Below, one piece after another: positions 44,234-51,934 of a stretch of 64,000 bases of DNA. This stretch comes from an uncultured Pseudomonadota bacterium (GTDB taxonomy: Bacteria; Myxococcota_A; UBA796; SXON01): positions 1-64,000 of the forward strand of contig CAIUMM010000014.1 of assembly GCA_903900265.1 (NCBI GenBank). The letters run 5' to 3'. Position 1 is the first letter of the stretch. Each line of letters starts with the position of its first letter. Under the pieces are notes generated by a model that worked only from the letters and a program-made list of their open reading frames with translations, was not told the origin of the DNA and made no database searches. The translations under genes were made by a program, and so were the position numbers.

Positions 44234-45625
44234 TCAGTACGAGACGGTGACGCCGAACTCGCCGAAGAAGTCGTCGTACTGCGTGGAGTAGAACACGCCC
44301 TCGCAGCCCTTGTCGGCGCAGGAGCGTTGCGTCCATCCACCGCCGAGCCGGGCGTTGAGGAAGTCCGTGAACTTGTACGCGAGCTCCGCCTTGGCGTTCA
44401 TGTTGAGGTCATTGCGATGAACCTCGCCATGGTAGCCGTCGACCCGAGCCCCGACCTCGGCGCTCACACCCAGCTTGGATCCGTAGAGCCCGTTGTAGCG
44501 CAAGAACCCATAGTTATACGCCACGTAGTTCGTGAACACCGCATCTTGGAAGTCTTTGCGGTATCCGAGCGTCACGGAGTGATTGCGAACCGGGGTGTAC
44601 GCGAGCTGCGCATTCACAAGGAAGCCTTCCCCAAAGCTCGTCAAGTCACGAGAGAACGTCTCCCCTTGCAGCGAGGTATCCAGCTCCGCGCTGTTTCCGG
44701 ACAGGCTTCCGGACTGGTCAAGCACCGACGCTTCGTCGTAGTACGCCTGCCCGAAGCCGAGCTCCGCCTGCGCGCTGATCTTCTGGGTGAACTGTCCTTT
44801 CACGCCCCACTGCGACCGCCACGCCAACCCATCGGGCTTGCCGATGTAGTTGCCGTATACAGCGCCCTCGACCTCGGGACCGATCGCCGGGATGAGGTTG
44901 TCCTGCCATTTGTACCACACCACCGAGTTGTCGGAGATTAGCGTGGTTTTCGGCAAGAAACGCCAATTCGCATTGAGCATGGGCCCAAAGCTCGCGCGGT
45001 TGTTGAACGTGAAGTCGGTGGAGTCTTCTTGCAGCGCGCCGGGGATGTTGTAGTTGTCGATGCCCAGCTGCCCGAGCAAATCGACATCCAAAGCCGAACC
45101 CGGCCGAACGACAAAGCCGCCGCGCACGTCGTTCGAGGTCACCACCACGTTCGCGCTGTACTGGCTGGTGCCGAGCTCGGCGGGGTAGTTGGTGATGGAG
45201 AAGACATCCCCCAACTTGAAGCCCAAGAAGCTCCGCTGCAACGCCACGATGTCCAGCGTACTGTCCACTTCATTGAAGCGGTCAAGGTTGCTGACATTGT
45301 ACGGATCATTGGGCTTGAAGTCGATGAACGTCTTCAGGTGGTACCCAAGCTCCCAGTCCAGCTGGAAGTCTTTCTTCGGCAACGACAACTTCAGACGCGG
45401 CTGCACCTGAACCGCAGGAGCGGCGATCTCGGGGGCGCCCTCGCTACCGTCAGACAGGTAGATGTTCGAATGGAACGTCGACCCCACCTCCACGGAAGGG
45501 GTGAGCACCACGTCTCCCACATGGATGTGATCCCCTGGCCCCGCAACCGCGCTGGAAGACACCAGCGCGAGCAGGCCCATCACGAGGGGGGCAGACATCT
45601 GGCGGAAGGAGCCGGTCAAGAGCAC
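44234..45625 (-). CDS. Outer-membrane beta-barrel protein, likely partner of the OPX exporter
   Basis: A 463-residue protein with a signal peptide (LVMGLLALVSSSAVA), many alternating-hydrophobic strands (FQLDWELGYHLKTFIDF, HSVTLGYRKDFQDAVF, LNMNAKAELAYKF) and a C-terminal barrel signature ending in Tyr (FGVTVSY). One loop has a Cys pair (CADKGC). The pairing with a short OPX protein matches the arrangement reported in Myxococcus xanthus, where dedicated 18-strand porins complete each polysaccharide exporter. GTG 45625 is listed; ATG 45598 would also keep a signal peptide. Position: 87 bases upstream of the OPX gene. Confidence 0.8.
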   Translation of the reverse strand: MLLTGSFRQMSAPLVMGLLALVSSSAVAGPGDHIHVGDVVLTPSVEVGSTFHSNIYLSDGSEGAPEIAAPAVQVQPRLKLSLPKKDFQLDWELGYHLKTFIDFKPNDPYNVSNLDRFNEVDSTLDIVALQRSFLGFKLGDVFSITNYPAELGTSQYSANVVVTSNDVRGGFVVRPGSALDVDLLGQLGIDNYNIPGALQEDSTDFTFNNRASFGPMLNANWRFLPKTTLISDNSVVWYKWQDNLIPAIGPEVEGAVYGNYIGKPDGLAWRSQWGVKGQFTQKISAQAELGFGQAYYDEASVLDQSGSLSGNSAELDTSLQGETFSRDLTSFGEGFLVNAQLAYTPVRNHSVTLGYRKDFQDAVFTNYVAYNYGFLRYNGLYGSKLGVSAEVGARVDGYHGEVHRNDLNMNAKAELAYKFTDFLNARLGGGWTQRSCADKGCEGVFYSTQYDDFFGEFGVTVSY

Positions 45626-45649
45626 ACGAGGTTCAGCAAGGTTTCAGCG

Positions 45650-45679
45650 ATCATAGAAAACGTCAGTAGCTAATCTCAC
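45650..45679 (-). promoter_or_regulatory. Candidate promoter for the beta-barrel/OPX pair
   Basis: Minus strand GTGAGA (45679-45674), an 18-base spacer and TATGAT (45655-45650; 5 of 6 to consensus). The start would be near 45643, with a leader of about 18 bases. A TTGACA at 45706-45701 lies farther upstream without a good -10. Confidence 0.35.
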
Positions 45680-45713
45680 CCGAAAATCGCCCGGGCGCAA
45701 TGTCAAGAGAGAC

Positions 45714-46286
45714 TCAAGCTCCGGGAGACGGATCCTGCGGAGTGTCAACCACAATTTCGTCAATCACGCCGGTCGAGGACTGTGCGCCTTCGTCCATGCT
45801 AACCAACGCATCGCCGCTCTTCTTGGACGTGCCGGCAGCGCAGGCCATCGACTCCGACTGCTTTTCGCCGGCGAGCTTGTACACCACAGCGACGCGCTTG
45901 TACGCGAGATCCGCATGGACATCGTTGCTCTCCGCCATCGCGACCTGCATCTCGTTCGACGAGCGCCGCATGGACTCGAGCATCTCACGCAGCGGCGTAA
46001 GCACCGCGTCGTAGCAGGTGATGGCCGCTTTGCGCTCGTCGTCACTGAGCTGGCGATCTTTCACCGTCTTTTCTTTTTCACCTTCGAGGCCGCTGATCCA
46101 CTGGGTGGTACCATCCACCGCGCGCTGCACGAACTGCAGCTTTTCGGTGGCGGAGAGCGACGAGCTCTGCTCTACGGCGCTCGCGATCGTCGGATCGACT
46201 GCCGACGCAGGAGAGGACAGGGCGAGTAACAACACCGTGAGACCGGGGGCCCAGGTGACGAAAGATGCTCGGCTGAGTCTAAACAT
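45714..46286 (-). CDS. Small secreted helical protein of unknown function
   Basis: 190 residues. The signal peptide (TWAPGLTVLLLALSSPASA) is clear. The rest is helical, with SLSATEKLQFVQRAVDGTTQW, LREMLESMRRSSNEMQVAM and an acidic C-terminal tail (VIDEIVVDTPQDPSPGA). It has two cysteines. ATG 46286 has GGAG six bases upstream, and a TATAGT -10-like element lies 24 bases upstream (46315-46310). It sits between the polysaccharide-export pair and the motor cluster and could belong to either. Confidence 0.65.
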   Translation of the reverse strand: MFRLSRASFVTWAPGLTVLLLALSSPASAVDPTIASAVEQSSSLSATEKLQFVQRAVDGTTQWISGLEGEKEKTVKDRQLSDDERKAAITCYDAVLTPLREMLESMRRSSNEMQVAMAESNDVHADLAYKRVAVVYKLAGEKQSESMACAAGTSKKSGDALVSMDEGAQSSTGVIDEIVVDTPQDPSPGA

Positions 46287-46381
46287 GTAGCTCTCCTGTA
46301 GACTTGTTTACTATAGCCCGGCCCTGCGTGCACCGCCCGACAAAACCACCTGCGGCCGCGCTTTCGATCCCCATCGGCCCG

Positions 46382-46867
46382 CTACTCTGTGGCGAACGAC
46401 CACGGGTAGGCGGCGACCTGCGCCGTCAGCGTCGGGGGAAACTGCAGCCCAGAGATCACCTTCGAAAAACACTCCCCCACCAAGCTGTTCCCCGTGGAAT
46501 CGTGGACGACGTGCACCGCGCCCACGACCCCGGCGACGATCACCCACCCGACCGAGAGCTGTCCCCCCACGTCCCCGCGAAGGACCGCAGCGTCGACGCA
46601 TTGCTGAAAGCTCGCCGACCTCGCGTTCAACACCCCAACGATCGCAGAGCGAGGGGCCTCGGGTGCCGAAACTGCGGGAGCTGGGGGAGGAGCAGCGACC
46701 GGGACTGAAACCACAGTTTCTACCGGCGGATCAACCACCGTCGGGGAAGAGACAGGCGCCGCGATCCCCTCTACGGAAACTTGCGACACCACGGGTACAG
46801 GCACCTGCGACGCCGGATGCACGCAGCCAAAAGCCGCCGCGCAAACGGCCCACAACGACGATCTCAA
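46382..46867 (-). CDS. Putative lipoprotein with AgmX/PglI-type TonB-C domain
   Basis: 161 residues. TTG 46867 immediately follows the TAG of the preceding gene. The signal peptide (SLWAVCAAAFGC) has a lipobox Cys. A Pro/Val-rich stretch leads to a C-terminal domain (SASFQQCVDAAV, GQLSVGWVIVAGVVGAVHVV, LVGECFSKVISGLQFPP) clearly related to the end of the adjacent 449-residue protein, including the two cysteines. The family links inner-membrane motors with outer partners. As a lipid-anchored version without a transmembrane helix, it may be the outer-membrane counterpart; that is inference. The TTG start is uncertain. Confidence 0.65.
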   Translation of the reverse strand: MRSSLWAVCAAAFGCVHPASQVPVPVVSQVSVEGIAAPVSSPTVVDPPVETVVSVPVAAPPPAPAVSAPEAPRSAIVGVLNARSASFQQCVDAAVLRGDVGGQLSVGWVIVAGVVGAVHVVHDSTGNSLVGECFSKVISGLQFPPTLTAQVAAYPWSFATE

Positions 46868-48217
46868 CTACTGTCCGGACACGGACCAGGAGTACGCAGC
46901 GACCTCAGCGGTCAGCGTCTCGTCGAAGCGCAAGCCGCGAATGGCGGTAGCGAAGCAGGTATAGATCGCCTCGTTGCCGGTGGTGTTCTCCACCTTGTGC
47001 ACGTTCCCAACCTTACCGGCGGTGATGGTCCAGCCGATGGAGACGCGTCCGCTCATGTTTTCGTCCTGCTTGAGGCCCGCCTCCACGCAGCTCTGGAACG
47101 TTCCCGCCTTCTTGCGAACGAGGGACGGGATCGAGCCGCCGTCGCCGGACTCCACGTCGGTGTCGGCGTTGCCATAGTCCACCTTCGGCTTCTTCACCTT
47201 GACGACCACCGCGCTGCCGGCGTTGGCGCTGCCAACGGCCGCCGTGCTCACGCCGACGGTCGCATCCCCGCGGCCGCCCTGCCCGCCCGAGCGCGCTTGG
47301 CCCAGATTCGCGCCATTCGCCTGCTGTGCGCCACTGACACCCGCGAGGGCGCTGTCGAGGCCTTCCATCGCGTGTGCGTCGTCGCCGAGCATGTTCGCCG
47401 CGGTTCCGGCCGTACCTTCGCCGAACGTGCCCAGCGCCTGCAACAGCAAGGACTTCTTGGCGACGGATTCTGCGCTGGGCTTGGCCTGGCTCGGCGAAGG
47501 AGAAGCCTGCTTTTCAGCGGTCTCTTTCGGCTTCTCGGAGGTCTCTTTCGGCTTCTCGGAGGGAGCGTCGCCCGCGTCGGTCGGCGCGACCTCGATGGCG
47601 ATGGGCTCGATGTCTTTTTCAAGCAGCTTCGCCGCGTCGTCCACGTTGGCCAGATCCGCGTCATCCACGCGCGGGGTCACGTAGACCCACACCATGAAGC
47701 TTGCGGCGATGACCGAGAAGGAGCCAAGCAGCACCAGAAAGAGAGGGTCTTCATCGTCGTACCACTTGGCGCGGAAGTCCGCAGGAGTCAGCGCGCGCTC
47801 GGGCTGAGGCGGAGCGGGCACGAACTGGAACAGGATGCTGGTGGCGCCGATGACGAGCTTGCCGCGCATCCGCTCATCCAGCAGATACACCCACAGATCG
47901 CCCTTCTTTTGAGTGCCAGATGCTGGATTTGCCCGGAGCTCGACCAACGACTTCATCCCGTCCTTGGTCTGCACCATGCCCTCTACCCACTCCGGCGCCT
48001 GCATCAGGTAGCCTTCGCGCTGTGGGATGAACATGTCCACGCGCTGCCCGAGCTTGGGCTCGCTCACCACGAAAAGATTTCGTGAATCCTCACCCACGCT
48101 GACCACCTCACCGATTTTGGTGATGCGTTCGGTGACCTTGCCGTCATGGATTAGCCCCAGGCGCAAGACCTTGGGGAGCGGCTTCGATGTGGCGTTTGGC
48201 TGGACTGCTGCGCTCAT
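46868..48217 (-). CDS. FHA-like/TonB-C transducer, GltG/AgmX-like
   Basis: 449 residues. The cytoplasmic N-terminal 140 residues (LRLGLIHDGKVTERITKIGEV, VGEDSRNLFVV, RGKLVIGATSILFQFV) resemble a divergent FHA domain. One transmembrane helix follows (FLVLLGSFSVIAASFMVWVYV), then a long periplasmic Lys/Glu/Gly-rich region and a C-terminal TonB-C-like domain (FQSCVEAGLKQDENMSGRVSIGW, GLRFDETLTAEVAAYSW) of the AgmX/PglI type with two conserved cysteines. In M. xanthus, GltG and GltJ have this plan and transmit motor force through the envelope. ATG 48217; the 172 bases upstream (48218-48389) hold two six-pair hairpins (GATCGG-GAA-CCGATC and CTGCGG-ATCTG-CCGCAG). Confidence 0.75.
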   Translation of the reverse strand: MSAAVQPNATSKPLPKVLRLGLIHDGKVTERITKIGEVVSVGEDSRNLFVVSEPKLGQRVDMFIPQREGYLMQAPEWVEGMVQTKDGMKSLVELRANPASGTQKKGDLWVYLLDERMRGKLVIGATSILFQFVPAPPQPERALTPADFRAKWYDDEDPLFLVLLGSFSVIAASFMVWVYVTPRVDDADLANVDDAAKLLEKDIEPIAIEVAPTDAGDAPSEKPKETSEKPKETAEKQASPSPSQAKPSAESVAKKSLLLQALGTFGEGTAGTAANMLGDDAHAMEGLDSALAGVSGAQQANGANLGQARSGGQGGRGDATVGVSTAAVGSANAGSAVVVKVKKPKVDYGNADTDVESGDGGSIPSLVRKKAGTFQSCVEAGLKQDENMSGRVSIGWTITAGKVGNVHKVENTTGNEAIYTCFATAIRGLRFDETLTAEVAAYSWSVSGQ

Positions 48218-48389
48218 TTGGCATTCCGGGTTGGGGGACCGGTGTAGGTTCAACTGCGGCAGATCCGCAGAAGTTTACTGTACGACAACATAGCTCGAGA
48301 TCGGTTCCCGATCATTCTTCGGTCAGGAAGGAATCGCGATCCGAGGGGCATCCGCTGCTACTCGAAGCCCCGCCGCGCGCGGAATGGGC

Positions 48390-48893
48390 TCAGCGCGTGG
48401 ACTCCACGACGAAGCGGTATTCGTTGAAGCCTGCAGCGTTCGCGGACGCCAGCACATCTGCGACCACGGCGTAGGGCACCGACCGGTCGATCGCGACCAC
48501 GAGGCCGTTGTCGGCTTCCCTGCCATCAAGCGCCTGTTGCACAGCGACCAGCACACGCCCTTGCAGCTCGGTGCCGCTGACCAAGCCTCCGCTGCCGTCG
48601 AGCGCGAGCACCTCAGCGCCATCAATCGCAACCGCGTTCTTGCGAATCTCCACACGGATGCCAGGCTTCTCGGCACCCGAGGCGGCGACAGCCGGCAAGA
48701 CCAGCACCGGAGTCTCGGCCTGTCCAGGATCAAAGAATGTCAGCAAGAAAACGAGGATGATGGTAAACATATCCATCATCGAAGTGATCTGCAGATCGAC
48801 GCGTAAAGGCACCCTGCGCTGCGCGCGGCGCGCCTTCCGGTCGGCGGCAGACTCGCGCGGCCGGCCCACACCGTCAACGGTTCCGGCGCTCAA
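48390..48893 (-). CDS. ExbD/TolR-type stator protein (channel Asp present)
   Basis: 167 residues: basic cytoplasmic tail, one transmembrane helix starting VDLQITSMMDMFTIILVFLL and a periplasmic TolR-like domain (GIRVEIRKNAVAIDG, VAIDRSVPYAVVADVLASANAAGF). The Asp after the MM is the proton-carrying residue of ExbD/MotB-type stators. TTG 48893 overlaps the TGA of the other ExbD-like gene (TTGA). Confidence 0.82.
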   Translation of the reverse strand: MSAGTVDGVGRPRESAADRKARRAQRRVPLRVDLQITSMMDMFTIILVFLLTFFDPGQAETPVLVLPAVAASGAEKPGIRVEIRKNAVAIDGAEVLALDGSGGLVSGTELQGRVLVAVQQALDGREADNGLVVAIDRSVPYAVVADVLASANAAGFNEYRFVVESTR

Positions 48894-49384
48894 GGTTGCA
48901 CCGCAAGCAGAGGTTCGGGGAACAGCACCCGCTCGGCGCCGCCGACAAGCTCCGAACGGGACGCCGCCATGACGTCCGCCACGACCTCAAACGGGACCGT
49001 CTCCGAAGGCGCGATCACGATGCGCGTCTCCTCCGGGTGGGCCTCTTTGAGCGACCGCAGCGCAGCGGACAGCGCATCGAGGTCGTAACTGTCCGGTGTA
49101 CAAGCGCCCTTGCAGGGAATCCGCGGATCCAGCCCCACCGCTCCGCCGACCAGAAACCCCTCCCCGTCGATCTGCACGCTGACGACCTTTTTGGACTGCT
49201 CCGCGAGCGCCCCCTCACTCGGAGCTTCCAACGCGGGCACGACCGCCCCTCGCGCGGAGATCTGCGCGAGCGCCAAAAACCGGACGCTGAGCAACAACAT
49301 GGGAATCAGGTGCACAACCAGAGACAGGACCGGGATCAGGTCCAGACCCGGACCGTCGTCCTCCAGTCCCCGGCGACGAGCCAT
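48890..49384 (-). CDS. ExbD/TolR-like stator protein lacking the channel aspartate
   Basis: 164 residues. The transmembrane segment GLDLIPVLSLVVHLIPMLLL aligns with the ExbD T-P-x-x-D motif, but the Asp position is Ser and a His lies four residues on. The periplasmic part has the ExbD fold (VSVQIDGEGFLVGG, IVIAPSETVPFEVVADVMAASR) with an inserted CKGAC disulfide-like pair. It likely forms a heterodimer with the other ExbD protein. ATG 49384 lies five bases after the exbB-like gene. Confidence 0.78.
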   Translation of the reverse strand: MARRRGLEDDGPGLDLIPVLSLVVHLIPMLLLSVRFLALAQISARGAVVPALEAPSEGALAEQSKKVVSVQIDGEGFLVGGAVGLDPRIPCKGACTPDSYDLDALSAALRSLKEAHPEETRIVIAPSETVPFEVVADVMAASRSELVGGAERVLFPEPLLAVQP

Positions 49385-49389
49385 CCGAA

Positions 49390-50061
49390 CTATTCCTTCG
49401 GCCCCGGGAAAGGCAACACGGCGCCGTCCCCTTTGGAGGACACCGCGTTGAGCAAGTTCACCAGACGCGCTTGCGCATGGTCCACTTCATCAAGGATCTG
49501 ATTGGCCTTCGCGCCGATCAGCGTGTGGGCGATGAGCACGGGAATCGCGATCAGCAAGCCCGCGAAGGTCGTGTACATCGCGACGGCAATACCGCTGGCG
49601 AGCGCCGTCGACCGGGCCTCCGGCGTAGCGTCGCTGACCGCGTGAAACGAAAGGATCAATCCTTGAATCGTGCCGAGCAACCCGAGCAACGTCGACACAT
49701 TGGCGATCGTCGGCAGATAGGCCACGCGCCGCTGCACGAGCGGCGTGACCTCCAGCGTCGCCTCTTCGAGCGCATCCCGCAGCTCGTTCTCGGGGTGACC
49801 GGCACGCAAGAGGCCAGCCTTGAGCACACGCGGGAGCACAGCCGCCGACTCCGCGTTGCAGATCCGCAACGCAGCGTCTACGTCACCGTCCAACACGTCT
49901 CGTTGTACCTGCGCTAAAAACGCCGGAGCGTGAATGGAAGCGCGCAGGTACAGGAAAATGAACCGCTCCGCCGCTACGGCCGCGCCGATCACCGCACAAC
50001 CGAGGATCGGCCACATGAAAATGCCACCGTCCTCCATCCATTTTGCGAGGTTCCAGTCCAA
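49390..50061 (-). CDS. ExbB/TolQ/MotA-type proton-channel protein (AglR-like)
   Basis: 223 residues with three transmembrane helices (FMWPILGCAVIGAAVAAERFIFL; ANVSTLLGLLGTIQGLILSFHAV; ASGIAVAMYTTFAGLLIAIPVLI). The STLLGLLGTIQGL and TTFAGLLIAIP stretches are the conserved TolQ/ExbB pore motifs. It makes the pentameric ring around the ExbD dimer and converts proton flow to force. TTG 50061 has a GGGGG run upstream. Confidence 0.9.
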   Translation of the reverse strand: MDWNLAKWMEDGGIFMWPILGCAVIGAAVAAERFIFLYLRASIHAPAFLAQVQRDVLDGDVDAALRICNAESAAVLPRVLKAGLLRAGHPENELRDALEEATLEVTPLVQRRVAYLPTIANVSTLLGLLGTIQGLILSFHAVSDATPEARSTALASGIAVAMYTTFAGLLIAIPVLIAHTLIGAKANQILDEVDHAQARLVNLLNAVSSKGDGAVLPFPGPKE

Positions 50062-50072
50062 AAGCGCCCCCT

Positions 50073-50309
50073 TTAGAACGGCTTCTGGTTGATGGATTCC
50101 AAAATCTTAGGAAGGAAGCTCTCTTTCAGCACGAGCGTGTACTTCGGGGCAAGGTTTTGCCGGGAGAGCACGATGTCGATTGTGGGCTTCTGTACCACAC
50201 CCGAGATCTTCTCGTTGAAGGTCATCGCGCCACCAGGCGCGGCGAACGCTGCAGCAGACGCGGTCAGCGCAACAAAGATGACCACGCCAAGACGACACAG
50301 ACGCATCAT
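50073..50309 (-). CDS. Small secreted protein in the motor cluster
   Basis: 78 residues. The signal peptide (LCRLGVVIFVALTASAAAFA) is followed by about 50 residues (GGAMTFNEKISGVVQKPTID, YTLVLKESFLPKILESI). I do not recognise it. ATG 50309 overlaps the TGA of the TPR lipoprotein gene, and it lies 11 bases before exbB, so it belongs to the operon. Confidence 0.7.
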   Translation of the reverse strand: MMRLCRLGVVIFVALTASAAAFAAPGGAMTFNEKISGVVQKPTIDIVLSRQNLAPKYTLVLKESFLPKILESINQKPF

Positions 50310-51934
50310 AGGTTCCCCCAAGGGCTGTCCGGAGCCGGCTCAGGCTGCGGAGCGGGTTGAGCAGGCTGCGGTGCAGGCTGAGGAGCGGGCGTCGGCTGCG
50401 GGGCCGGCTGCGGCGCAGGAGCCGGTTGCGGGGCGGGTGCGGGCTGCGGCGTGGGAGCAGGCTGCGGCGCGGGCTGCGGCGCGGGTGCAGGCTGCGGCGA
50501 AACCGGTGGCGATTCCGGAGTCGGCGCCGGCATACTCCACGGGGTGTCGGCGGCCGGAGTCTCCTGCCCCGGAGCAGGCTTAAGCGCAGCTTCCGCAGCG
50601 GCCTTGGCGGCCTCATCCGCAGCGCGCATAGCTTCGTCTGCATCGCGCTTCTTGCGCTCTTCCTCGCGCTTACGCGCTTTCTCAGCCTTATCTTTGATCT
50701 TCTGGATCGAAGCAACCCACGCATCCAGCTCGTTCGCCGGGCCACCACCGGAGGCCCGATATTGCTGGATCGCATCGACGGCAGCGTCGTACGCCTTCAT
50801 GTAGTCGCCGTACAGCACCGCGAGGTCACGCCACGGCTCGGGGTTCTTCGCATCGAGCCCCAGCGCGATCTCGTACTGCTTCTTCGCGTCTTCAAACCGA
50901 CCGAGTCCGCGGTAACAGATACCGAGGTTGATGTGGACTCCGGCGTCCTTGGGCGCAGCAGCCGCCGCACGCTCCCACAACGGAGTGGCATCGTCGTAAG
51001 CACGGTTATCGAGGTAATACGTACCGAGAAACTGCAGCGCCGCGATCTGGAACGGATCGATGGAGAGCGCTTGCTTGAACTCCTGCTCTGCGGCTCCGGG
51101 GTCCCCCTTGAGGTAGTAGACCTGCCCTAACGTAGCGTGGAGCTGCGCGTTCGAGTCTCCGTTGAGATCTGCGTCTGCTTTTTCCAGCAAGAACTTGGCA
51201 AGATCAAGCTGCTTGGTCTCGAGATAGACGAGCGCGAGGTTGCAGAACAGAGGGATCGCGCGCGAGTTCACCGACAACGCAGCGCGGGCCTGCCGAATCG
51301 CCTCGTCGTAGCGCTTTTGCTCCCGCAACGCGTTGATCGCGGCGACCTGCAGGTCTACGCTGCGGGCGTTGTACCGCAGACCCGACTGAAAGTTCGCCAA
51401 CGCGAGGTCCGCCCGGCCCGCTCGCTGGTTCAACAACCCAAGGTTGAGCCATGCCTTGTCGAACGTAGGGTCGATCTCGGTAGCGCGTAGCCACGACTTT
51501 TTGGCCTGATCTTCATTGCCCTGGATTAGCCAGCCCACACCGCTGTTGTACGGGATCGCGGCTTGGTCCGGGTACCCCGACGCCAACGCCGTGAGACGCT
51601 CCAGCGCCTGCTGTGCCTTGTTCGGATCCTTCGTGGTCAGCATCGCGACCGCGTCGTCCAGCTGGCGACGGTCATCGGGCTTGAAAGGATCGGTGGAAGC
51701 TTCTTCCTCGACGCCCGCTGCAGCGACAGCGCTCTCAGCGGCGCCGGTGGCCGCGGCATCCGCGCCCTGAACAGGCGCAGGTGCTTCAGGAGCGACCGGC
51801 TCCGCGGTCGGCCCAGTGACGGTAGCCGTACTCGAATCCACCTTGGGAGGGCATCCGGTCAGCATCAGCAGAGCAAGGCCACCCAAAGCGGACCTACCGA
51901 GCGGGCCACCGGAGACGCGGTTGGGGAAACTCAT
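50306..51934 (-). CDS. TPR lipoprotein (AglT/GltE-like)
   Basis: 542 residues. The lipobox LALLMLTGC anchors the protein; an Ala/Pro/Glu linker follows, then about eight TPR units (residues 90-420, for example IDPTFDKAWLNLGLLNQRAG and AGVHINLGICYRGLGRFEDA). Next come a charged coiled-coil segment (KAEKARKREEERKKRDADEA) and a 75-residue Pro-Gln-Pro-Ala tail (APAPQPAPQP repeats, 50340-50520). TPR lipoproteins at this position in Agl-Glt clusters reach the outer membrane. The start is the ATG at 51934, overlapping the 1099-residue protein's stop (ATGA). Confidence 0.82.
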   Translation of the reverse strand: MSFPNRVSGGPLGRSALGGLALLMLTGCPPKVDSSTATVTGPTAEPVAPEAPAPVQGADAAATGAAESAVAAAGVEEEASTDPFKPDDRRQLDDAVAMLTTKDPNKAQQALERLTALASGYPDQAAIPYNSGVGWLIQGNEDQAKKSWLRATEIDPTFDKAWLNLGLLNQRAGRADLALANFQSGLRYNARSVDLQVAAINALREQKRYDEAIRQARAALSVNSRAIPLFCNLALVYLETKQLDLAKFLLEKADADLNGDSNAQLHATLGQVYYLKGDPGAAEQEFKQALSIDPFQIAALQFLGTYYLDNRAYDDATPLWERAAAAAPKDAGVHINLGICYRGLGRFEDAKKQYEIALGLDAKNPEPWRDLAVLYGDYMKAYDAAVDAIQQYRASGGGPANELDAWVASIQKIKDKAEKARKREEERKKRDADEAMRAADEAAKAAAEAALKPAPGQETPAADTPWSMPAPTPESPPVSPQPAPAPQPAPQPAPTPQPAPAPQPAPAPQPAPQPTPAPQPAPQPAQPAPQPEPAPDSPWGNL

